Shown here: positions 1-5,498 of the stretch, piece after piece | How positions within the stretch are numbered: position 1 is the first letter of the stretch | Layout: the number at the start of each line of letters is the position of its first letter | Source of the DNA: Bacteroidales bacterium Bact_23 | GTDB taxonomy: Bacteria > Bacteroidota > Bacteroidia > Bacteroidales > Lentimicrobiaceae | NCBI GenBank assembly: GCA_001603685.1 | Contig: LUZO01000210.1 | Coordinates: 1-7,947 of the forward strand | Reading direction: 5' to 3' | Length of the DNA: 7,947 nucleotides | Notes under the pieces: generated by a model | Databases searched by the model: none | What the model saw: only the letters and a program-made list of their open reading frames with translations | Told to the model about the DNA's origin: nothing | Translations under genes and position numbers: made by a program

Positions 1-146
1 GAAATTATCCATCCATCCTTTTTGATTAGCAGTTATCGACATTTATTGTTAAATCGCTTGTTTATCACTATATTGAATTGTCATCGGCTGACAAGATCGT
101 GGCATTGGCATAAAAATTGAGAAATCACCACAAAAACATAAAAATC
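1..146 (+). promoter_or_regulatory. Upstream region of the redox/GroES operon with a weak promoter candidate
   Basis: This AT-rich stretch holds no coding region that I can support. The best promoter candidate is a TTG at 46-48 followed, after 20 bases, by TATATTGA at 69-76. The spacing fits the Bacteroidota -33/-7 arrangement (TTTG, 19-21 bases, TAnnTTTG), but the -7 box departs from consensus at its last two positions. It would give a leader of about 60 bases before the ATG at 147. No Shine-Dalgarno sequence precedes that ATG, only an A-rich tract, as is usual in this phylum. Confidence 0.25.
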
Positions 147-728
147 ATGAAAGTAAGATCGATAAACTCCCTGTCAGAACTGAAACAATCCCTCTCGGCA
201 AACGATCGTACCTTTGTTTTGCTTTACAAAAGCAACTCGGCTACTTCGGGCTGCGCCGAAAGCTATCTGAACGACACCGCTGCGCTGATTGAAGAGGCCG
301 TTATTCTGAAGGCCGATGTGGTAAATGTACGCGATATTCATCCTGCGTATGGCGTAGATACCGTGCCTTCGCTGCTGGTTTTTGAGAAAGAGAACCTGAA
401 AAATATCATCAAAGGTTGCCAGACTACAGACTACTACCAGAAACTAATTGAAAATCAACTGTATCAGGCGGATGCAGGTGAAAGTGGCGGGCCTTCGGTC
501 ACGGTTTACTCCACTCCGTCGTGCCCGTGGTGTACCACGCTGAAAAACTATCTCCGTCAGCACAAGATAGCTTTTACCGATGTGGATGTGGCAGCCGACC
601 CCTCGGCAGCCCGCGAGCTTGTAAACCGCACCGGACAAACCGGCGTTCCTCAGGCCGAAATCGGCGGCGAATGGGTAATCGGCTTCGACAAGGCTAAGAT
701 CAACCGTCTGCTGAACATCAACGGATAA
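147..728 (+). CDS. Thioredoxin-like / glutaredoxin two-domain protein
   Basis: A 193-residue cytoplasmic protein (no signal peptide, no membrane segment) made of two thioredoxin-fold domains. Residues 1-105 resemble thioredoxin: a strand FVLLYKS (23-29), a would-be active site at Cys36 in the form CAES (CxxS instead of CxxC), and the typical cis-proline strand TVPSLLVFE (72-80). Residues 117-193 are a glutaredoxin/NrdH-type domain with strand VTVYSTPSCPWC, dithiol motif CPWC (126-129), cis-proline in TGVPQ (165-169) and a GFD turn (179-181). The C-terminal domain is therefore the likely dithiol reductase, reducing disulfides with electrons from glutathione, another thiol or thioredoxin reductase; the N-terminal domain looks monothiol or structural. 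I chose the ATG at 147; the frame extends to a TTG at 117, but those ten extra residues (Asn/Lys/His-rich) do not look like part of the fold. It lies 37 bases before the GroES-like gene on the same strand and is probably co-transcribed with it. The substrate is unknown. Confidence 0.85.
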   Translation: MKVRSINSLSELKQSLSANDRTFVLLYKSNSATSGCAESYLNDTAALIEEAVILKADVVNVRDIHPAYGVDTVPSLLVFEKENLKNIIKGCQTTDYYQKLIENQLYQADAGESGGPSVTVYSTPSCPWCTTLKNYLRQHKIAFTDVDVAADPSAARELVNRTGQTGVPQAEIGGEWVIGFDKAKINRLLNING

Positions 729-765
729 AAATCAACAAATATTAACCTCAAAATAACACCCAAAG

Positions 766-1053
766 ATGAAAGAACTTCAACCACTCAATCAGAATGTTTT
801 GCTCGATATGAACGAGCCTTCAGGTGAGCAGCGCACCGCCGGAGGAATCATTATCCCCGATACCGCAAAAGAAAAACCTCAGATGGCTAAGGTAATTGCT
901 ACCGGAAATATCGAAAACAGTGAAATCTCAGCGGGCGATACTGTATTGTTCAGAAAATATTCAGGAACCGACATCGAATTTGAAGGGCGGAAGTACCTGA
1001 TTGTCCCATACAGCGACCTGCTTGCAAAAATTGTAGAGACAGAAAGCATCTGA
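766..1053 (+). CDS. groES: Stand-alone GroES-like co-chaperonin (divergent paralogue)
   Basis: A 95-residue protein of normal cpn10 length. GroES forms a heptameric lid on the GroEL folding chamber in the cytoplasm. The mobile loop is intact: residues 18-33 include GGIIIP, whose III (28-30) matches the hydrophobic tripeptide that docks on GroEL, and the following DTAKEKP is typical of Bacteroidota GroES. The C-terminal barrel strands are also recognisable (AGDTVLFRKYSGTDIEFEG, then KYLIVPYSDLLAKI). The N-terminal cpn10 signature is degraded: the usual P-L-x-D-R-V reads P-L-N-Q-N-V (6-11), so the conserved acidic and basic residues are missing. No groEL follows; a terminator does. This is therefore probably a second GroES copy working with a GroEL encoded elsewhere, or a co-chaperonin for special conditions. 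It is probably co-transcribed with the upstream redox gene, which hints at a stress role (inference). Confidence 0.85.
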   Translation: MKELQPLNQNVLLDMNEPSGEQRTAGGIIIPDTAKEKPQMAKVIATGNIENSEISAGDTVLFRKYSGTDIEFEGRKYLIVPYSDLLAKIVETESI

Positions 1054-1078
1054 CATACGGTACATAAGATTCAGCCTT

Positions 1079-1126
1079 AAAAAAAATGACCTGTCGTTCT
1101 TATGGAAACGGCAAGTCATTTTTTTT
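1079..1126. terminator. Bidirectional Rho-independent terminator between convergent genes
   Basis: Eight A's (1079-1086) and eight T's (1119-1126) flank a stem formed by TGACCTGTCG (1087-1096) and CGGCAAGTCA (1109-1118) with a 12-base loop. The stem pairs at nine of ten positions, including one G-U, with a single C/A mismatch. The A and T tracts pair with each other and supply a U-run on either strand. It begins 25 bases after the GroES-like stop and ends 14 bases before the stop of the convergent AsmA gene, so it can serve both. Confidence 0.9.
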
Positions 1127-1140
1127 GTATCCAAACCGGA

Positions 1141-3978
1141 CTATTTGCCGCCTTCGGCCCTGATTCTGGCCTCTTCCACTATCTTATCGGATTCCGTTCG
1201 CGCTTTCGACATGATGTTGTCCGATTGTTTTTGTGCTTCCGATACAAGTTTGTTGCCTTGTTCAACTGCCTCGGACTTCAGCTTGTCACCGGCTTTCTTT
1301 GCGGCCAGTTCGGCAATGGGGCCTTTCTTAGCCGCATCTGCAACCAGTTTCTCAGCCTGCTTGTCGGCTTCGGTTTTCAGCCTGGCGGCTGATTCGTTGG
1401 CAAGCCTTACCACCTCATCGGCCTGTTTCTGAGCATCGGCAAGGATCTTCTGCGCACGCTGATTTGCCTCTTCAATATACTTTGCCGCCTCTTCGCGGAC
1501 TTTTGTTATCGCCTCCTCTTTCTTCTGGTCAATGGTTTCGTTGATCTGCTGTTTCATATCCTCAAAAACATTACCGGCGGCAGTTTTAAGGCTGGTGGTA
1601 ATTACCGGATTATTCACTGTTCCGGTAATCAGCACGGCAACGGGAATCATATCGCCAACGCTGAAATTTGCACCTTTCTTATTCGCTTCGTTTACCAGAT
1701 TGTTCAGCACATTGTTGGCGGCACCACCAAACTCGGAGCGCGGGATATTCAGCTGCATCACATATTCGAGGGTCTGATCGAATGAGTTCCAGCCCGAGAT
1801 TTCGGCTTTGGTATTGCCCAAGGAAGTGGTAAAGGGCTTCACAAACACCTTCCCGGCAACGACTTCAAACGAGAGGTTGATCTTTTCGATGACCCACTGA
1901 CGCAGCTTTTCAATCTTCAGCACATCGGCAAGTTTGTTGAAACTGCTGACATTGTTTAAAGTCAGGGCTGGCGACATCAGCTTACCGGCGCCATTGAACG
2001 AAGCAAAGTCAGGCATCATATTTCCGTTCAGACCGGTTTTCAGGTTCAGCAGCGTGCTGATTTTTCCGGATGCGACTCCTGCCAGTGGCGCAAGCTTCTC
2101 CATGGTATTGAAGGTAAGAAATGCCTGTTTCACATCCACATCGCGGATATCAAGATGGAAATCCACCTCCGGTCTTGCAGCGTTCACGGTGGAGTAATAA
2201 CCGCTGAGGCCGATAAACCCTTCAAGGGTATTCATTCCGATGTTCTCAAACCTCAGGCTCTGATCTTTTATTTTGATGCTTCCCTTAACATTTCTCAGAT
2301 CCATATTGTCATACAGCACCTGATCCATTGATGCGGTCAGGTTAAAGTCTATTCCGCGCGGTATTTCGATGATGCCGATTGACGTGGTATCGCTTTCGGC
2401 GGCAGCTTCTCCGGAATCGGTCAGAAAGTCGTTCACATTCAGGTGATTTGAATTCAGATTGAGATATCCTTTGAGGTCGCCTTTGCCAAAGGCATAAGCC
2501 ATGATATTCTCAAGCCTTCCATTGGCCGCCAGATCGTTCTTTCCGATTACCGCCTTCATTACCGGCAACTCAGCCACAGCCGGACTGAGATTGAGCCGTG
2601 CCTCGCTCACTTCCACACCCTGAGGCAAGGAAGCGGTTTTATAGCGCACGCCCGATACATGGAAATGTCCGTCGGCATCAAAATCCTGATATCTGCCGCT
2701 TTCGATGGCCGACAGTTTTCCTTTTGCGGTAAGATCGGCATCCAGCATTCCGGCCAGTTCATCGCCGGCTTCGAGCGGATAAAACTTGCCGACATCCGAC
2801 AGATTCATCTTTGCCACAATCTTTGTGTCGATAAAAGGATCGCTTACGGGGGTGCTGGCATACAACCTGATATCCACAGGGTTTCCGCCCATTTCAAGAT
2901 GCATCCTGCTCACATCGATGATGGTTGCATCCGGATCGCCGGAAGCATTGGAAATATCGGCGGCAATTGCAATATTTTTAACCGCCTCGGGCAGATCGGG
3001 ATAGCGGAACATGGCATTCTCCACTTTCAGGTTCAGTCCGAAACCGGGCATGGTTTCATCGCTGTATAACCCTTTCACAAACCCCTTGAACGCAAGGTTT
3101 CCTTCAGTCTGCACCGATGCAAAATCCTTTGAATAGACAGCGGGAACCAGTGATAAAATGCTCCGGAAATCGCTTTTCGGCGCTTCAAAATCAATGTCCA
3201 TATCATACCCCTCATCGGGCATGGCAAAGAAGCCGGAAGCAAGCAGATCGAGTTCGTTAATCCGCAGTTTTGCATCTTCAAAAGTAAACTTCCAGTTGAC
3301 CAGATCGGCGCCAATTTTCGAGGAAAGTTCCGCCGTGGCTTTATTCATGTAGCGGATTCCGTCATAATCCACATTAATTGCCGAAGCCGTCGCCTCTGCA
3401 ATCAGATCGGTAAAATCCAGCGCCAGGTCGCCGCTCACCTTCATGTCCAATCCCCTGACATCCAATAGCATCGGGAAGGTGATATCATCATATACCAAGC
3501 GGCCGTTCTCCACCTTCATGGTACGAAGCGCCGCTTTGAAAGGCGTTGAAGGCTCTTCCGTTACGGCTACGGCAGTGGTATCTTCCTTCACAATATCCCA
3601 GTTCACACTGCCATCGGCAAGCGCTTTCAGCTTTATGACCGGATTTTTCAGCTTCACGGATTTGATTTCATAGGCATCGCCTTTGAACACACTCATCAGG
3701 TTGAAGGTCAGCCTCAGATCGGGCATATAAACCAGGGTATCGCCCTGATAATTGTCAACGCCGATAATGGAGAACTTCCTGATTCCCAGATAGATATCGG
3801 GAAAACTCCGGATCAGCGACAAGCTGATGCCGTCGAAATCGAGGGTGGCATTCAGGCTGCTATTGGCTTCCGTTTTTATTGCTTTTATGATTTTCCCTTT
3901 GAAGGCAAACGGCAGGATAGCCAGTACCAGCAATAGCGACAGAAGAATAATGGAAATGATTTTGATTGCTTTTTTCAT
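1141..3978 (-). CDS. AsmA-family envelope protein with hendecad-repeat C-terminus
   Basis: A 945-residue protein, apparently full length. It starts with MKKAIK and one hydrophobic helix (residues 5-26), an uncleaved inner-membrane anchor or signal anchor. The typical AsmA N-terminal section follows, with conserved features such as LDFDGISLSLIRSFPDIYL (46-64), a PDLRLTFNL strand and a PVIKLKALADGSVNWDI strand. A long beta-rich periplasmic body runs to about residue 800, including the AsmA C-terminal region (about 600-790; NVSSFNKLADVLKIEKL, then IPVAVLITGTVNNPVI). Residues 800-945 switch to a highly charged alpha-helix. AsmA relatives (AsmA, TamB, YhdP) are thought to form periplasmic beta-groove bridges moving phospholipid or supporting outer-membrane protein assembly; the specific cargo cannot be read here. 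It lies 61 bases downstream of aroC on the same strand but has its own candidate promoter, and converges on the GroES operon. Confidence 0.88.
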   Translation of the reverse strand: MKKAIKIISIILLSLLLVLAILPFAFKGKIIKAIKTEANSSLNATLDFDGISLSLIRSFPDIYLGIRKFSIIGVDNYQGDTLVYMPDLRLTFNLMSVFKGDAYEIKSVKLKNPVIKLKALADGSVNWDIVKEDTTAVAVTEEPSTPFKAALRTMKVENGRLVYDDITFPMLLDVRGLDMKVSGDLALDFTDLIAEATASAINVDYDGIRYMNKATAELSSKIGADLVNWKFTFEDAKLRINELDLLASGFFAMPDEGYDMDIDFEAPKSDFRSILSLVPAVYSKDFASVQTEGNLAFKGFVKGLYSDETMPGFGLNLKVENAMFRYPDLPEAVKNIAIAADISNASGDPDATIIDVSRMHLEMGGNPVDIRLYASTPVSDPFIDTKIVAKMNLSDVGKFYPLEAGDELAGMLDADLTAKGKLSAIESGRYQDFDADGHFHVSGVRYKTASLPQGVEVSEARLNLSPAVAELPVMKAVIGKNDLAANGRLENIMAYAFGKGDLKGYLNLNSNHLNVNDFLTDSGEAAAESDTTSIGIIEIPRGIDFNLTASMDQVLYDNMDLRNVKGSIKIKDQSLRFENIGMNTLEGFIGLSGYYSTVNAARPEVDFHLDIRDVDVKQAFLTFNTMEKLAPLAGVASGKISTLLNLKTGLNGNMMPDFASFNGAGKLMSPALTLNNVSSFNKLADVLKIEKLRQWVIEKINLSFEVVAGKVFVKPFTTSLGNTKAEISGWNSFDQTLEYVMQLNIPRSEFGGAANNVLNNLVNEANKKGANFSVGDMIPVAVLITGTVNNPVITTSLKTAAGNVFEDMKQQINETIDQKKEEAITKVREEAAKYIEEANQRAQKILADAQKQADEVVRLANESAARLKTEADKQAEKLVADAAKKGPIAELAAKKAGDKLKSEAVEQGNKLVSEAQKQSDNIMSKARTESDKIVEEARIRAEGGK
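1156..1485 (-). repeat. Ten tandem 11-residue (hendecad) repeats in the AsmA-family protein
   Basis: Residues 832-941 divide without gaps into ten 11-residue units. Examples are QKILADAQKQA, DEVVRLANESA, NKLVSEAQKQS and DKIVEEARIRA. Most units have hydrophobic residues at positions 3-4, Ala at position 7 and a small residue (Ala, Gly or Ser) at position 11, with Lys, Glu, Asp and Gln elsewhere. Hendecad periodicity is known from right-handed coiled coils and from LEA or apolipoprotein-like amphipathic helices. The DNA units are not identical, so this is an old protein-level repeat, not a recent tandem duplication. Confidence 0.85.
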
Positions 3979-4003
3979 GGAATATGTTCTTTCAAAGAGT
4001 GTT

Positions 4004-4011
4004 CAAAATTA
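4004..4011 (-). promoter_or_regulatory. Candidate -7 promoter element for the AsmA-family gene
   Basis: On the minus strand this reads TAATTTTG, a full match to the Bacteroidota -7 consensus TAnnTTTG, in the 61-base gap between aroC and the AsmA-family gene. It would start transcription near 3997, giving a leader of roughly 20 bases. The upstream -33 position is only T-rich (TTTTTA) with no clear TTTG, so the call is moderate. If real, the AsmA-family gene is transcribed at least partly independently of aroC. Confidence 0.4.
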
Positions 4012-4039
4012 TTGCGTTTTTTATTAAAAACTGAAGAGC

Positions 4040-5128
4040 TCAGATAATATTGCGCGGGATTCTGCCCGAAATCATCATGTGATCGGCAATTACCAGTGCA
4101 GCCATTGCTTCTACCACGGCCACCGCCCTGGGGACTATGCACACATCATGCCGTCCGCCAATGGCCAGCTCCCTGACCACACCGGATTTATCAGCGGTTT
4201 GCTGCGGTTTTGAGATGGAAGAAACCGGCTTGAAAGCCACCCTGAAGAATATATCTTCGCCGGTTGAAATACCGCCCAGAATTCCGCCGGCGTGGTTTGT
4301 GGCGGGCCGCAATCCATTTTCGGTGCCAGTAAAAGGGTCGTTATGCTCCGACCCGCGTTTGGCTGCAGCTGCAAAGCCATCGCCGTAATCAAAGCCTTTC
4401 GCCGCATTGATGCTCATCATGGCTTTGGCCAGATCGGCCTGCAAGCGGTCGAATACCGGCTCGCCGATACCTGCCGGGACTCCCTTAATGAAACATCCAA
4501 CCACACCGCCGGTTGAATCACCATCCTGCTTCAGGGCATCAAGCAGCCGGTTCATCTCCGGTTCAGCAGTTGCATCGGGGCAACGAAGGGGCGATTCGGC
4601 AACGGAAGCGGCATCGATGGCCGAATTGGCATAATCAATGCGAATATTTCCTATCTGCTCCGTAAATGCAGTCAGGCTGATATCGTACTTAGCCAGTAAC
4701 TGAGCGGCCAGAGCTCCTGCTGCAACCCTGACAGCCGTTTCGCGCGCCGAGGAGCGGCCGCCGCCCCGGGGGTCATGAAATCCGAACTTGGCATCCCACG
4801 AATAACCTGCGTGCGAAGGGCGGTAAAACTGCTCCAGCTTGTCATAATCTGCCGGGCGCTGGTCCTGATTCCGGATAATGAATGCCAGCGGTGCACCCGT
4901 AGTTTTACCCTGGTACACACCTGACACGAGTTCCGGAATATCGCTTTCGTTCCGTGCGGTCTGAAACGCTCCCTTTCCTGGCCTCCGTTTCTCCATTGCC
5001 AGGGCAAGTGCTTTCACATCAATCTCCAGTCCGGCCGGAAATCCGTCGAGCACCCCTCCTATCAATGGCCCGTGAGATTCACCGAAAGAGGTGAGCCTAA
5101 GAAAATGTCCAAAAATATTTCCAGCCAT
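4040..5128 (-). CDS. aroC: Chorismate synthase
   Basis: A 362-residue cytoplasmic enzyme of standard family length. It converts 5-enolpyruvylshikimate-3-phosphate to chorismate, the seventh and last shikimate-pathway step and the branch point to aromatic amino acids, folate and quinones; it needs reduced FMN but causes no net redox change. Signatures are present in order: FGESHG (15-20, catalytic His19), KRRPGKG (47-53), RPSHAGYSWDAKFG (103-116, with the second catalytic His106), GGGRSSARET (122-131), GFDYGDGF (245-252) with KRGSEHND (257-264), NHAGGILGGISTG (278-290), and GGRHDVCIVPRAVAVVEAM (324-342). The usual GRHDPC reads GRHDVC here, a tolerated variant. The ATG at 5128 gives the canonical start MAGNIFG, as in related enzymes. 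No other shikimate gene is in the window. A candidate -7 element with an inverted repeat lies about 100 bases upstream. Confidence 0.97.
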   Translation of the reverse strand: MAGNIFGHFLRLTSFGESHGPLIGGVLDGFPAGLEIDVKALALAMEKRRPGKGAFQTARNESDIPELVSGVYQGKTTGAPLAFIIRNQDQRPADYDKLEQFYRPSHAGYSWDAKFGFHDPRGGGRSSARETAVRVAAGALAAQLLAKYDISLTAFTEQIGNIRIDYANSAIDAASVAESPLRCPDATAEPEMNRLLDALKQDGDSTGGVVGCFIKGVPAGIGEPVFDRLQADLAKAMMSINAAKGFDYGDGFAAAAKRGSEHNDPFTGTENGLRPATNHAGGILGGISTGEDIFFRVAFKPVSSISKPQQTADKSGVVRELAIGGRHDVCIVPRAVAVVEAMAALVIADHMMISGRIPRNII

Positions 5129-5214
5129 AAAATCAGTATTTCATATTCTACCGGTAAAACAACAACCGAATGACAAACCATCAGCAATTCAAATGGTTTG
5201 CCAGTTTCACACCA

Positions 5215-5238
5215 ATTTGTGAACACTACACAAATATA
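5215..5238 (-). promoter_or_regulatory. Candidate aroC promoter -7 element overlapped by a perfect inverted repeat
   Basis: On the minus strand, 5238-5231 reads TATATTTG, a full match to the Bacteroidota -7 motif; initiation near 5225 would give an aroC leader of about 95 bases. No convincing -33 TTTG is visible. The element overlaps a perfect 7-bp inverted repeat, ATTTGTG (5215-5221) and CACAAAT (5229-5235), separated by 7 bases and covering the -7 box and probable start site. That position would suit a repressor operator. The TGTG/CACA half-sites resemble CRP- or Rex-type sites, but the spacer is one base too short for either, so no regulator is assigned. Confidence 0.4.
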
Positions 5239-5328
5239 CTACTTCAGAAAATCATAACCATCTCATTCCCTGAAATAAACGATACACGATACACCTGTTT
5301 TGCTGAACTGTTACCGCCTGGCGCAACC

Positions 5329-5417
5329 ACCTCCATAAAACCAATAACCCGCATTAAATCAGACCATTGCAAGTTATGTCATGGCTGACTAATCCGGGTT
5401 ATTCGGTCGATGGTGGT
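5329..5417. repeat. Long imperfect palindrome / large RNA hairpin
   Basis: Working outward from a 13-base loop (5368-5380), the paired blocks are CCAT/ATGG (5364-5367 with 5381-5384), TCAG/CTGA (5359-5362 with 5385-5388), ATTA/TAAT (5353-5356 with 5390-5393), AATAACCCG/CGGGTTATT (5343-5351 with 5395-5403), ACC/GGT (5340-5342 with 5405-5407), CCAT/ATGG (5333-5336 with 5410-5413) and ACC/GGT (5329-5331 with 5415-5417). That is 31 pairs interrupted only by 1-3 base bulges or internal loops. It lies 82-170 bases downstream of the DUF349 stop. Read on the minus strand, the part ending at 5340 is followed by a short T-run, so it could act as a terminator or 3' end stabiliser for that gene. It could equally be part of an RNA gene or a palindromic repeat element. 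Confidence 0.75.
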
Positions 5418-5418
5418 C

Positions 5419-5444
5419 AATATTTCAATTGATGAGGAAATATT
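5419..5444. repeat. Second perfect hairpin beside the long palindrome
   Basis: AATATTTC (5419-5426) and GAAATATT (5437-5444) form a perfect 8-bp stem with a 10-base loop, one base away from the long palindrome. It has no T-run on either strand, so it is not a terminator by itself. Confidence 0.6.
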
Positions 5445-5498
5445 TCTCTGTTGCAAGCGGATGAAACCGCTGCCGTTACAGCAAAATATCCGGCCCTA

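Larger units (their letters stand above)
5298..5486. other. Weak outer complementarity that could enclose the intergenic hairpins
   Basis: Three short pairings nest around the two strong hairpins. TTTTGCTG (5298-5305) is complementary to CAGCAAAA (5479-5486). CCGCCT (5314-5319) can pair with AGCGG (5456-5460) with one bulged C. GCAAC (5323-5327) is complementary to GTTGC (5450-5454). Together they would make a compact three-way junction with only one to five unpaired bases between helices. AGCGG can instead pair with CCGCT at 5467-5471 as a small local hairpin, so the outer fold has a competitor. Each helix alone is short enough to be chance. No promoter or terminator was found that would define an RNA gene on either strand. 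Confidence 0.3.

Noticed and set aside
105..120. Sigma-54-like promoter (TTGGCA, six bases, TTGA) just upstream of the redox gene
   Set aside because: The -24 half matches well but the essential GC of the -12 element is GA, and no enhancer-binding site or activator gene is visible.
117..146. TTG at 117 as the start of the redox protein
   Set aside because: It would add ten Asn/Lys/His-rich residues outside the thioredoxin fold, while the ATG at 147 gives a normal first strand.
4015..4031. Hairpin GTTTTT/AAAAAC between aroC and the AsmA-family gene as a terminator
   Set aside because: The six-pair stem has only one G-C pair and would be too weak to terminate transcription.
5170..5388. A 72-residue plus-strand open frame between aroC and the DUF349 gene
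   Set aside because: It runs through the aroC promoter region and the long palindrome, resembles no protein I recognise, and has no upstream signals; it is better explained as chance.
5456..5471. AGCGG/CCGCT hairpin as the DUF349 terminator
   Set aside because: Only five base pairs and no T-run follows on either strand.
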